DNA of 59,482 nt from Oceanospirillaceae bacterium (GTDB lineage: Bacteria; Pseudomonadota; Gammaproteobacteria; Pseudomonadales; Balneatricaceae), in contig JABSRB010000036.1 of NCBI GenBank assembly GCA_013215375.1, positions 1 to 59,482 on the forward strand, in the 5' to 3' direction. A program made the translations under genes and the position numbers. Under the pieces are notes generated by a model that did no database searches, was not told where the DNA came from, and saw only the letters and a program-made list of their open reading frames with translations. This document shows positions 8,713 to 17,042 of the stretch, one piece after another (the first letter of the stretch is position 1; each line of letters starts with the position of its first letter).

Positions 8713-9362
8713 ATTAGCTCTTTTATAACTAGATAGAATAATACTGCAATCTTGTCTCTTAACGGGCGTCAGAAAAATGTCCCTTAAGATGTTATTTAGG
8801 AGTGCTCTCGCAAACTCAAACTGCACAGTACTTCTCAATTTCTCCTAGGATTGCGCAGTAAATTTCTTGATAGATACAACGAGTAATTAGTGATCCCCAA
8901 GACTTCAATTGCGCGTAAAGCCTAAAGAATTTAGGCCAGTAATTGCGCGCCTTTGGTTTCCAATAATAAGGGCTCCAATAACTTTTTACGCAGCCTCTCT
9001 TGCACTTTGAGGAGGATTAGGGAAGTAGCGAATAAGTCACAGATTTTCCCTGTGGATAACTAAGCGGTTAAATCCGCGGAAGAACGCGAAGAGAATGGCT
9101 AGTCCTTTACAAGCGTTCTGACAAAGGAGTTGACCGCTTAGAGATCCACCCTACGGGGCGTACAGGATGATTCGTGCTCTTTGTTAATGGCTTTCGCCGG
9201 GCAACCAGCCCGCCTGTAGCCATTGCCTCAATCACAAACAATCCTGTGCGCCAGGGGCGTCTGGGACTTGTTCGCTGCTTCCTTACAACCGCCGCGACCT
9301 AGTAATAGGTAAGTACTAGCACTTTCACTTTCACTTTCTTTTAATATTTAAAGGGTAAATCT
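8713..9362. other. 650-bp non-coding block with several hairpins
   Basis: No convincing gene in any frame. It contains: (a) direct AATTGCGCG repeats at 8907-8915 and 8941-8949 flanking hairpin GCCTAAA-gaa-TTTAGGC; (b) a 12-bp inverted repeat CTAAGCGGTTAA/TTGACCGCTTAG at 9060-9071 and 9130-9141 with a nested AGAACGC/GCGTTCT stem; (c) a long imperfect palindrome at 9155-9257 with arms of about 35 nt and an inner CGGGC-aacca-GCCCG hairpin; and (d) a perfect DnaA box TGTGGATAA at 9051-9059. It may be a structured leader or RNA, or a decayed insertion. Confidence 0.55.
9155..9257. repeat. Long imperfect palindrome
   Basis: The left arm 9155-9192 (containing GCGTACAGGATGATT and ending AATGGCT) pairs with the right arm 9218-9257 (AGCCATT ... 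AATCCTGTGCGCC), about 70 percent complementary over 35 nt. The central loop itself forms CGGGC/GCCCG at 9198-9212. It is non-coding. Confidence 0.6.
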
Positions 9363-10265
9363 ATGCACAGCGTTAACCGTATTATCAGTAGCCTTGGCCT
9401 GTCACTGTTGGCATTTAATGCCTTCGCTGAATTCCATATAGAGCACAGTCAAGGCACACAAAGCTTTAGCCAAGTACCGCAAAAAGTACTCACCTTTGAC
9501 TTGGCAAGCTTAGACACCTTCGATGCACTAGGTATTCCAGTAAGAGGTTTGCCGCAAGAATTCGCCAAAGGTCACTTAGCCAAATACACCAGCGACAAAT
9601 ATCAAAATATAGGTTCATTATTTGAGCCCGATTATGAAATAGTGGCCGCTGAGCAAGCGGATTTAATCATTGTTGCCAACCGCTCCTCTAAAGTTTACAA
9701 AAACTTAGCGAAGCTAGCGCCCACTATCGACTTATCCATTGTTGCGGGGAACCCTTTAAAACAAGTGAAGGCAAACAGTGGCAAAATAGCCCGTATCTTT
9801 GGCAAAGAAGCATTGCTCAAAGAAAAGCTAGCGAAGATTGATAGCAAGATAGCGCAAGTACAAACGCTGGCAAAAACATCCGGTAATGCACTGTTTATCT
9901 TAACCAACGGTGGCAAGATCAGCGCTTATGGCCTAGGATCTCGCTTTGGCTGGTTACACTCTGAATTGGGCCTTACACCGGCTATTAAAGACATTAAAGA
10001 AGCGACTCACGGCGACCCTATCTCGTTTGAATTTATTCTTGATACCAACCCTGATTGGATCTTTGTGTTAGATCGCGACGCCGTTATCGGCAAGAGTACC
10101 GGCGCCGCTAAAGCACTGTTAGATAACGAGTTAATCAACAAATCAACCGCGGCTAAAAACCAGCAAATTGTCTACCTCAATGGCATGAACTGGTACATAT
10201 TAGCCGGCGGCATAACCGCTTTAGATGCCAGCGTGCAAGAAGTTTTAAGCGCTTTAGAAAAATAA
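9363..10265 (+). CDS. Siderophore ABC transporter substrate-binding protein (FatB/VctP/YclQ-like)
   Basis: Periplasmic ferric-siderophore binding protein of 300 aa. Signal peptide of about 22 residues (to AFNAFA-E), then a class III binding fold: VPQKVLTFDLASLDTFDALGI, NIGSLFEPDYEIVAAEQADLIIVANRS and, in the C-lobe, TNPDWIFVLDRDAVIGKSTGAAKALLDNEL, all typical of the FatB/CeuE/YclQ branch that binds catecholate or mixed siderophores. First gene of a tight four-gene operon, with AAAGGG upstream of the ATG. No TonB receptor or synthesis genes lie in the window, so the exact siderophore is open. Confidence 0.9.
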   Translation: MHSVNRIISSLGLSLLAFNAFAEFHIEHSQGTQSFSQVPQKVLTFDLASLDTFDALGIPVRGLPQEFAKGHLAKYTSDKYQNIGSLFEPDYEIVAAEQADLIIVANRSSKVYKNLAKLAPTIDLSIVAGNPLKQVKANSGKIARIFGKEALLKEKLAKIDSKIAQVQTLAKTSGNALFILTNGGKISAYGLGSRFGWLHSELGLTPAIKDIKEATHGDPISFEFILDTNPDWIFVLDRDAVIGKSTGAAKALLDNELINKSTAAKNQQIVYLNGMNWYILAGGITALDASVQEVLSALEK

Positions 10266-10283
10266 CCATATAAAGAAATATCA

Positions 10284-11225
10284 ATGCATAAATATATTTA
10301 CGCGGCACTACCACTAGTGATAGCTCTGGCTATCATTAGCCTTTTAGTGGGCAATCACAGCTTACAATTTAACGCAGAGTCCTGGGATATATTAATGATA
10401 TCCCGCATTCCAAGAACACTGGCACTGATACTGGCGGGGGTTTCGCTCTCAGTGGCGGGTGTCATTATGCAGCAATTGGCACGCAATAAATTTGTTGAAC
10501 CCAGCACCACCGGCACTGTGGAGTCAGCGACATTTGGCATGTTGATGATGTTAATATTTTTCCCCGAGGCCAGTGTCTTTTACAAATTGTTAGTCGCCTG
10601 CATTAGCTCAGTGATAGGCACCGCCTTATTTTTATTGATCCTACGAAAAGTGCCGTTGCGCTCAGGTTATGTGGTGCCGCTTATTGGCATTATGTACGCG
10701 GGAGTTATAGGTGCCATTATCACTTTTGTCGCCTATCGGGCTGAGCTATTACAGTCCATATGGGTGTGGGTACAAGGCGATTTCTCGATGATTTTACGCG
10801 GTCGTTACGAGCTATTGTGGCTCGCAGGCGGCTTAAGTTTAATCGCTTATTTTACAGCCGACAAACTCACTTTGGCAGGCCTTGGCAAACAAGTAAGCAT
10901 CAATTTAGGCCTCAATTACACTTTAGTTTTTGTCTGGGGCTTAGTGGTGGTATCGCTAATTACCGGCGTCACTGTGGTCAACTCTGGCGTGATCCCCTTT
11001 TTAGGCTTAGTCGTTCCTAATATTATCAGTCTGTTAGTGGGTGATAACTTACGCCGCTCGTTACCATTGATCGCTATCTCTGGTGCAGGTTTAGTGTTGT
11101 TATGCGATATATTGGCCCGGGTTATTAACTACCCTTACGAAATACCCATCGCCACAGTAATGGGCATTATCGGCAGTGTCATTTTCCTCTACTTACTGTT
11201 ACGGGAGGACTCTCATGCAAACTAA
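10284..11225 (+). CDS. Siderophore ABC transporter permease 1 (FecCD family)
   Basis: Inner-membrane permease of 313 aa with about nine hydrophobic segments, the FecCD/BtuC fold. SRIPRTLALILAGVSLSVAGVIMQQLARNKFVEPST is the family signature near the N-terminus, and GVIPFLGLVVPNIISLLVG followed by LRRSLPLIAISGAGLVLLCDILAR is the cytoplasmic coupling region. It starts 18 bp after the binding protein. Its last codons overlap the next permease ATG by 11 bp. Confidence 0.92.
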   Translation: MHKYIYAALPLVIALAIISLLVGNHSLQFNAESWDILMISRIPRTLALILAGVSLSVAGVIMQQLARNKFVEPSTTGTVESATFGMLMMLIFFPEASVFYKLLVACISSVIGTALFLLILRKVPLRSGYVVPLIGIMYAGVIGAIITFVAYRAELLQSIWVWVQGDFSMILRGRYELLWLAGGLSLIAYFTADKLTLAGLGKQVSINLGLNYTLVFVWGLVVVSLITGVTVVNSGVIPFLGLVVPNIISLLVGDNLRRSLPLIAISGAGLVLLCDILARVINYPYEIPIATVMGIIGSVIFLYLLLREDSHAN

Positions 11226-12180
11226 CCGGTTGCTGTTAACCCCTAAAATGAGATTACTGATTGCCGCGGCACTGGCACTGCTCACCATTACTTTGTTTAT
11301 GAGTTTCAATGTTAAAGCGAGCTGGGAATTCACCTTAATGTTTCGCGGCAAAAAATTGCTGACATTTTTAATTGTCGCCTTCTGCATCAGCACCGCCACC
11401 TTGCTGTTCCAATCAATGAGTAATAATCGCATCATCACCCCGGCCATTATGGGTTTTGACGCTTTGTACATGTTAATCCAAACCAGCTTAGTGTTCACTT
11501 TAGGCGCCATCCAATACGCGGCACTCAACAACTATTTCAAATGGGCGATAGAAATTTCAATACTGGTAGTCGCCAGTAGCTTTCTGTTTCAGTGGCTGTT
11601 TATCAAAAAGCAGTTTAACTTGTATTTACTGATATTGATCGGGGTGGTCTTTGGCGTATTGTTTCGCAGTTTTTCATCACTGATGATGCGCATGATCGAC
11701 CCCACTGAATTCGGTGTATTGCAAGATTCTCTGTTTGCCAGTTTCAACGCCGCCGACAGTTATTTATTAACCATATCTGGCGTGGTGGTATGCCTCATCA
11801 GCGGCTTTATTTTCCGCTACCACCATCAATTTGATGTGATGGCACTCGGTAAACCTATCGCCACTAATTTAGGTATTAACCACGCGGACCTCACCCGTGC
11901 ATCTATCGTCATTATTACCGTGCTGATTGGTCTATCGACCTCCTTGGTTGGCCCCGTGACCTTTTTTGGCTTACTGGTAGTCAACGTTGCATACATAGTG
12001 TGCGGTACGCATTTACATCGCTACTTAATACCGATGTCGATACTGACTGCCATTATCTGCCTAGTTGGCAGCGATGTGTTGCTACAACACGTTTTACACT
12101 ACAACACCAAACTGAGTATTATCATCGAGTTTATCGGTGGTGTATTTTTCCTCGGTTTAATTTTGCGAAAGAAAATCTAA
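11215..12180 (+). CDS. Siderophore ABC transporter permease 2 (FecCD family)
   Basis: Second permease subunit, 321 aa from the ATG at 11215 (RBS GGGAGG 7 bp upstream; an in-frame ATG at 11176 lies inside the previous gene and is less likely). Multiple transmembrane helices; coupling region SLVGPVTFFGLLVVNVAYIVCG followed by HRYLIPMSILTAIICLVGSD. The motif NNRIITPAIMGFDALYMLIQT parallels the N-terminal NKFVEPST region of the partner. Both ends overlap neighbouring genes, so it is translationally coupled. Confidence 0.92.
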   Translation: MQTNRLLLTPKMRLLIAAALALLTITLFMSFNVKASWEFTLMFRGKKLLTFLIVAFCISTATLLFQSMSNNRIITPAIMGFDALYMLIQTSLVFTLGAIQYAALNNYFKWAIEISILVVASSFLFQWLFIKKQFNLYLLILIGVVFGVLFRSFSSLMMRMIDPTEFGVLQDSLFASFNAADSYLLTISGVVVCLISGFIFRYHHQFDVMALGKPIATNLGINHADLTRASIVIITVLIGLSTSLVGPVTFFGLLVVNVAYIVCGTHLHRYLIPMSILTAIICLVGSDVLLQHVLHYNTKLSIIIEFIGGVFFLGLILRKKI

Positions 12181-12938
12181 TGATACAAACTCACCAGCTA
12201 TGCCTTAATTACGGTAGTAGCCAGATATTAAAAGACATCAATTTGACCTTTAAAGAATCGGGTGTCACCTCGATCATCGGTCCCAACGGCGCAGGTAAAT
12301 CCAGTCTATTATCGCTGGTTTGTCGCTTGCAAAAACCCAGCAGTGGCTCGGTCACCTTGCATGGCAGCAACATTCTTCAGTTAGACAATGCCAAGCTGGC
12401 TAAACAGCTGGCTATTTTGCGTCAAGAGAACCATATCGTCTCGCGCTTAACCGTTGAAGATTTAGTCTGTTTTGGGCGCTTTCCCTACCATCAAGGCAGG
12501 CCCAGCGCTGCCGATTTTGAGCAGATAAACTGGGCGATCGAACTGATGGAACTAGAGGAGTTTAAACAGCGTTACATCAATGAACTCTCTGGAGGTCAGC
12601 GCCAGCGCGCCTACATTGCCATGGTACTCGCGCAACAAACTGATTACCTGTTTCTAGATGAGCCGCTGAATAACTTAGATATGAAACACAGCGTCAATAT
12701 CATGAAGACCTTGCGCAAAGCTGCCAGTGAAATGAAAAAAAGTGTGATTTTAGTGATGCACGACATTAATTTCGCAGCCAGCTACAGTGATGAAATCATA
12801 GCGATGAAACACGGGGAAATCATCCATCAAGATACGCCTGAAAACATCATGACCAACGAAGTTTTGAGTAATATTTACGATATGCCGTTAAAGGTTGAGC
12901 AGATTCACGGCAAAAGCGTCTGCCTCTACTATTTATAA
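12180..12938 (+). CDS. Siderophore ABC transporter ATP-binding protein (FepC/FecE-type)
   Basis: ATPase of the ferric-siderophore importer, 252 aa. Walker A GPNGAGKSSLLSL, Q-loop around LRQENHI, signature LSGGQRQRAYIAM, Walker B LFLDEPLNNLDM, and the H-loop in VMHDINFAASY. The ATG shares its A with the stop of the permease (TAATG), so the annotated start is 12180; a longer frame from 12000 runs through the permease gene and is not the start. Last gene of the operon, closed by the hairpin at 12953-12978. Confidence 0.94.
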   Translation: MIQTHQLCLNYGSSQILKDINLTFKESGVTSIIGPNGAGKSSLLSLVCRLQKPSSGSVTLHGSNILQLDNAKLAKQLAILRQENHIVSRLTVEDLVCFGRFPYHQGRPSAADFEQINWAIELMELEEFKQRYINELSGGQRQRAYIAMVLAQQTDYLFLDEPLNNLDMKHSVNIMKTLRKAASEMKKSVILVMHDINFAASYSDEIIAMKHGEIIHQDTPENIMTNEVLSNIYDMPLKVEQIHGKSVCLYYL

Positions 12939-12952
12939 GTAAATAGCAGAGA

Positions 12953-12978
12953 TCACTGATCAGGCTAGTGATCAGTGA
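12953..12978. terminator. Bidirectional terminator between convergent genes
   Basis: Perfect 10-bp stem TCACTGATCA/TGATCAGTGA with a GGCTAG loop, followed by a short AT run (CATATTTTAAAA). It lies between the end of the siderophore operon (+) and the enoyl-CoA hydratase gene (-). Confidence 0.65.
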
Positions 12979-12984
12979 CATATT

Positions 12985-13764
12985 TTAAAATTTAGCGGGA
13001 CGCTTCTCTAAAAAAGCACTCATGCCCTCTTTTTGCTCATCGCTGGCAAAGCATAAGCCAAACAAACTGCTCTCCATTGCGCAGGCATTTTCCAAATCTA
13101 AATCTTGACCGCGCTGTACTAATTCCTTAGTCAACTTCACGGCGACAGGACCATTTTTCACGATCTTTTTCGCCATATTTAGCCCCTCCTCCAGCAACTG
13201 CGCCTGTGGATAAACATGGTTCACTAAACCGCGCTGCAAAGCCTCCTGCGCATCTATCATGCGACCACTGACTAACATTTCCATCGCCATCGCACGCCCC
13301 ACTAGTCTTGGTAAACGCTGAGAGCCACCAAAACCTGCAGTTACTCCCAAGCCAACCTCGGGTTGACCAAACTTAGCGTTCTGGGCAGCGAAGATAAAAT
13401 CGCAACTCATCGCCAGTTCACAGCCGCCACCTAAAGCAAAGCCGTTGACTAATCCTATTACCGGGATATCAAGTAATTCTAAACGTCTAAAAGTAGCCAG
13501 TGCCTGTTCACTAAAGCTTTTTGCCTCAAGGGCTGTCAGTGTCTGCATCTGTGAAATATCCGCACCTGCCACAAACGACTTTTCACCGCTTCCGGTAATT
13601 AACAGCACCCGAGCACTGCCATCCTCAGCGACTATGTCGATCGCAGCAGCCATCTCCGTGATAGTTTGTTTATTTAACGCATTCAAAACTTTAGGGCGGT
13701 TTATGGTTAGGCAATAAATACTATCTTGCAGTTGCTCTAAGATGATATTTTCAAAATTCGACAT
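12985..13764 (-). CDS. Enoyl-CoA hydratase/isomerase (crotonase family)
   Basis: 259-aa crotonase, typical length for a short-chain enoyl-CoA hydratase. The oxyanion-hole segments GSGEKSFVAGADISQM and NGFALGGGCELAMSCDFIFA are present, and both catalytic glutamates are seen (GGGCELA and GQPEVGLG). It hydrates trans-2-enoyl-CoA in beta-oxidation or acid catabolism and could act on crotonyl-CoA from the gcdH pathway 8 kb away, though linkage is not shown. RBS GAGG is 10 bp before the ATG. It is divergent from the AraC-type regulator. Confidence 0.92.
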   Translation of the reverse strand: MSNFENIILEQLQDSIYCLTINRPKVLNALNKQTITEMAAAIDIVAEDGSARVLLITGSGEKSFVAGADISQMQTLTALEAKSFSEQALATFRRLELLDIPVIGLVNGFALGGGCELAMSCDFIFAAQNAKFGQPEVGLGVTAGFGGSQRLPRLVGRAMAMEMLVSGRMIDAQEALQRGLVNHVYPQAQLLEEGLNMAKKIVKNGPVAVKLTKELVQRGQDLDLENACAMESSLFGLCFASDEQKEGMSAFLEKRPAKF

Positions 13765-13922
13765 CTGGACTACCTCACTGGTGCTCTATGAAAAGACGGG
13801 CTTGTTTTTCCTGAGTGTAAATGCAAAGTGTACCCAAAGGCAATGCGACCTTGGTTATGAAAGTTTTACTTTTTTATGATTTACGGCTAGATTAGCAACC
13901 TCGATAATATGGAACCTTAGCA

Positions 13923-14960
13923 ATGCAAAACAAACGCGCCTTCAGCAGCGTTATGCAAGATATTAACAGCTTGTACTTACCCAGCGTAACTTGTGACGAG
14001 CAGCGCCTTAATGTGGCATTTATTTTGTTAGAGCACTTTTCAATGACGTCTTTTACCGTCGCTGTCGATGTCCTTATCACCGCAAATTTAATCCGTGATA
14101 AAAGCGTATTTGAAGTGAATAGCTATGCCCTTAAAGAAGGTAATGTCACTAGTGATTTAGGCATTGATATTGCCACTGCGGGCAGTATTAGTACGCTTGA
14201 TGCAAAAAAATTGGCCGAGTTAGATATCCTTATTATCTGCGGTGGTTTGCGTACTTCGCTAACAGCCAATGCTGCACTAACCAAGATCATCAAACAAGCG
14301 CAATCTCAACGCATCATGCTTGGCAGTATCTGGAATGGCATTATCGCACTGGCTCAGGCCAACGTTATCACCGATCAGCTTTGCGCATTGCACATTGATA
14401 ATCACGCACTACTGCAAGAGCAATACCCCAGTATCGACCTCTCACCTAATCAATACTCACTGAGCGAAACGCTGATAAGTTGTAGTGATGCTCAAGGGGC
14501 CTTGGGGATGATGTTGAAACTGCTAGAAATCAAACACAGCCCAGCGCTATCAAGAGCAGTGCAGGCTATTTTGAATGCCAGTAGGTCTGGGCCTGAAACC
14601 ACGCAAAATATAATGCAGTACGATGAAAGCGTACCACTACCAGAATTGTTACTCGGCGCCATAGAGTTGATGAACGCCAATATAGAAGAGCCGTTACCTA
14701 TCTTGGAAATAACCAAGCTACTAAACAGCAACCGGCGTCAATTAGAACGGTTATTTAAACAACATTTGCATACCTCGCCCTCGCGCCACTACTTGGAAAT
14801 TCGTCTCACCTACGCTAGGAGATTACTATTACAAACCAGCGCCTCCATCACAAATATCGCCATTGCCAGTGGTTTTGTCAGCGGCAATCATTTTAGCTAT
14901 TGTTTCAGCCAATTTTTTCAAGTGTCTCCAAGTCGTGTCAGAGTCACCAATACAGAATAA
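13923..14960 (+). CDS. GlxA-family AraC regulator (DJ-1/PfpI plus HTH)
   Basis: 345-aa transcription factor. Residues about 28-200 form a DJ-1/PfpI-like amidotransferase domain (NVAFILLEHFSMTSFTVAVDVL, LDILIICGGLR), in which the usual nucleophile cysteine appears to be lost (GSIWNGIIALAQA). The C-terminal 100 residues are an AraC double HTH (LPILEITKLLNSNRRQLERLFK, TNIAIASGFVSGNHFSYCFSQFFQVSPS). Relatives such as GbdR, CdhR and ArgR respond to betaine, carnitine or arginine; the ligand here is unknown. It may regulate the divergent enoyl-CoA hydratase. Confidence 0.9.
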   Translation: MQNKRAFSSVMQDINSLYLPSVTCDEQRLNVAFILLEHFSMTSFTVAVDVLITANLIRDKSVFEVNSYALKEGNVTSDLGIDIATAGSISTLDAKKLAELDILIICGGLRTSLTANAALTKIIKQAQSQRIMLGSIWNGIIALAQANVITDQLCALHIDNHALLQEQYPSIDLSPNQYSLSETLISCSDAQGALGMMLKLLEIKHSPALSRAVQAILNASRSGPETTQNIMQYDESVPLPELLLGAIELMNANIEEPLPILEITKLLNSNRRQLERLFKQHLHTSPSRHYLEIRLTYARRLLLQTSASITNIAIASGFVSGNHFSYCFSQFFQVSPSRVRVTNTE

Positions 14961-15085
14961 ACTCAAATATCCCATACTATTATAAAATCCTCAGGGAACT
15001 TGTGTTCTTTAGCGGCTGTCATATCCACACAAAACCTGTCAAGATCGACAGCAAATACGTTTTTACACATAACTAGGTAGCTGCA

Positions 15086-15463
15086 TTGTTACAGCCATTG
15101 CGAACATATAAATTCCCGCTGACATTAGCACTACTACTGTTTGTGTTTAGCTGCGCAATTTTGCACAGCACCATGTCCAACAACTCTACAATCACAGACC
15201 AATTCAACACCCTCAACCTACAACAGACGGCGATGGATAATAGCCATTGCAAAGTGAATGACAGTTGCAAGCAACAGGCAAGCTTAGGCCTCATTCTCAG
15301 TTTTAGTGCACTGACCCTCTTTATCGCACTGTTCGCCAGTCCATTAACCACCAGCGGTCAACTACTGCGTCAAAATCACTATTTCTCACGCGAAAAAATG
15401 CGCCAAGGTCATCTATTAAACTTTCCCAGGCGGCATTCTCTGTACTGCAGCTGGCTGAATTAA
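15086..15463 (+). CDS. Small membrane protein, hypothetical
   Basis: 125-aa protein with a signal anchor (FPLTLALLLFVFSCAIL, residues 10-26) and a second hydrophobic helix (SLGLILSFSALTLFIALFASPL, residues 66-87). The linker between them carries two cysteines and a histidine (MDNSHCKVNDSC). The basic C-terminal tail would be cytoplasmic. It starts with TTG and has no strong RBS, so the exact start is uncertain. It lies directly upstream of the MITE and the DUF411 protein; a copper or periplasmic-redox role would be a guess from that neighbour. Confidence 0.55.
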   Translation: MLQPLRTYKFPLTLALLLFVFSCAILHSTMSNNSTITDQFNTLNLQQTAMDNSHCKVNDSCKQQASLGLILSFSALTLFIALFASPLTTSGQLLRQNHYFSREKMRQGHLLNFPRRHSLYCSWLN

Positions 15464-15524
15464 AACGTCGAATTAAAAAGCAGCACCAAAGAGCTGATCA
15501 AAGGCTCAACACACTGATTTATTA

Positions 15525-15686
15525 GAGACCTCTGCATAACGTTACGAACGATGATAAGACAAGGCAAAAAACGACGAAATAGCTGAGTCAGTGTGCCCCT
15601 GTAGTTGGGTATTACTAGTGTAAATGAGCATAGTGAGTCGGTTTTTAACGCCGTATTATCGAGTGTAGTAGTTATGCAGAGGTCTC
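15525..15686. mobile_element. MITE, 162 bp, 16-bp perfect terminal inverted repeats
   Basis: The ends GAGACCTCTGCATAAC and GTTATGCAGAGGTCTC are perfect inverted repeats, and complementarity continues weakly inward (CGATGATAA.., AAAAACGAC..). It encodes no transposase, so it is a non-autonomous element; ends of the type GAGACC..TGCA recall IS5-family elements. No clear target duplication is visible. Its right part lies in frame with the next gene and spuriously extends that frame upstream. A related solo end is at 6661-6676. Confidence 0.8.
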
Positions 15687-15721
15687 ATTCAGTACTTTTA
15701 AATTTTACGAGAACTATTCAA

Positions 15722-16258
15722 ATGACAAAACGCCCTACTTTAAGCAAGACAATCATCACCGCTCTGGCCATACTTCACTTCGCTCCCGTCACTGCACAAA
15801 GCATTGCGGCAACCACCACAACTGACACTGTAAAACTTGAGCAGCCAGCAAGTACTTCTAAGAAGATTCATTTAAACATACACAAAGATCCAAATTGCGG
15901 TTGTTGTAAAGCTTGGGTTAGTCAACTGCCTAAAACTTTTTCTAGCTCAGTGCACAACACCAGTAACGTCAGTGCGATTAAAGACAAAGTGAAAGTCCCC
16001 AACCGCTTGCGCTCTTGTCACACGGCGATCAGTGACAGCGGATTTTTCTTTGAAGGACATATCCCCAATCAGGCGATAAAATCATTTTTGGCCAGCCCAC
16101 CGAAAGCAGCACTAGGGTTAGCAGTGCCAGGTATGCCAATTGGTAGTCCGGGAATGGAAGTGGGTAACAAAACCATGCGCTACCCAATTTACCAAGTCAA
16201 TAAAGATGGCAGTCACAGCATTTACGCTTATGCCACAGGCAGTAAAGTAGAAAATTAA
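15722..16258 (+). CDS. DUF411 metal-binding protein
   Basis: Exported 178-aa protein. Signal peptide (residues 1-25, TIITALAILHFAPVTA-Q), then a DUF411 domain with the cysteine motif DPNCGCCKAWV and a second conserved region VPNRLRSCHTAI..GFFFEGHIP, ending PGMPIGSPGMEVG. DUF411 proteins are small CopG-like periplasmic metal proteins often found with copper-resistance genes. The start at 15722 is supported by the signal peptide; the upstream in-frame extension to 15605 is MITE sequence. Followed by a strong terminator. Confidence 0.88.
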   Translation: MTKRPTLSKTIITALAILHFAPVTAQSIAATTTTDTVKLEQPASTSKKIHLNIHKDPNCGCCKAWVSQLPKTFSSSVHNTSNVSAIKDKVKVPNRLRSCHTAISDSGFFFEGHIPNQAIKSFLASPPKAALGLAVPGMPIGSPGMEVGNKTMRYPIYQVNKDGSHSIYAYATGSKVEN

Positions 16259-16278
16259 CAAGAAATAACGTTGAGGGT

Positions 16279-16312
16279 TATCGAGGTTGAGAACTCAACC
16301 TCGATAGCTTTT
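16279..16312 (+). terminator. Rho-independent terminator after the DUF411 gene
   Basis: Perfect 13-bp stem TATCGAGGTTGAG/CTCAACCTCGATA with an AA loop, followed by GCTTTTATATT. Starts 20 bp after the stop codon. Confidence 0.85.
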
Positions 16313-16345
16313 ATATTCTAATTTAGACAGCCCTTAACGGTTAAA

Positions 16346-16948
16346 TTATATCCACAAGAACAGCGCGCAAGACGCTGTTAATAACCCCGTCCCTCTGGTA
16401 AATATCTTCCAGCGAAGATCCGTTGATAAGAAACGTCTAATCGCCTTACCCGCTAATACCCAAGGCATGATTGAGCAGAGGCTCAACGGTGGGATAATCA
16501 CGATGATCAACCACATTAAACTCGCATCTGTCTCTATCGCCACTAAGATCAAACTCACTAGTGCTAACGTCGCGGTAATCGCCTTAGGATTGGCAAATTG
16601 AAACAGTGCTGCGGGGATAAACCGCATCGGCTTGGCCTGCTCTCTATCCGCTTGAGTATTACTGGCATTGGCCATTTTCCAACCAATGATCACTAACCAC
16701 ACCGAGCCGCTAATCTTTAATACCAACATCAACTGCGGCCACTGATCTATCAAAGGTTTTAGCCCTAAAACGGCCAGGGAATTGAGCAGACAAGTGCCAA
16801 AAATAATTCCCAGTATATGGGGCACAGTGCGCCTGAAACCAAAATTGGCACCAGAGTACACCAACATCATATTATTGGGCCCAGGTGTAGCCCACATTGT
16901 GTAAGCCACCAATACAAATGGACTGAGCAGTTCTATCGTTCCCATCAA
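16346..16948 (-). CDS. LysE/RhtB family amino-acid exporter
   Basis: Inner-membrane exporter of 200 aa with about six hydrophobic helices. The signature WATPGPNNMMLVYSGANFGFRRTVPHILGI near the N-terminus identifies the LysE/RhtB family. The middle segment FQFANPKAITATLALVSLIL matches the conserved NPK motif. It is divergent from the MocR-type regulator 95 bp away, a frequent arrangement in which the regulator controls the exporter. The exported substrate is unknown. Confidence 0.92.
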   Translation of the reverse strand: MMGTIELLSPFVLVAYTMWATPGPNNMMLVYSGANFGFRRTVPHILGIIFGTCLLNSLAVLGLKPLIDQWPQLMLVLKISGSVWLVIIGWKMANASNTQADREQAKPMRFIPAALFQFANPKAITATLALVSLILVAIETDASLMWLIIVIIPPLSLCSIMPWVLAGKAIRRFLSTDLRWKIFTRGTGLLTASCALFLWI

Positions 16949-17042
16949 ATACCTCTTTTTTATACATTCACATTTAACTTTACTTGCCGTCAGTATAGGC
17001 TTAACCTGAAACTCAACACAGACACAATAACTGGATTGTTTA

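Noticed and set aside
9051-9059. Perfect DnaA box TGTGGATAA suggesting an origin
   Set aside because: Single box with no cluster, AT-rich unwinding element or dnaA/dnaN/gidA-type neighbours; probably chance.
9319-9338. Triplicated CTTTCA run as a CRISPR-like or iteron repeat
   Set aside because: Only a 6-bp unit repeated about three times just before a ribosome-binding site; simple sequence.
11176-11214. Upstream in-frame start of the second siderophore permease
   Set aside because: Lies inside the first permease gene and lacks an RBS, whereas GGGAGG precedes the ATG at 11215.
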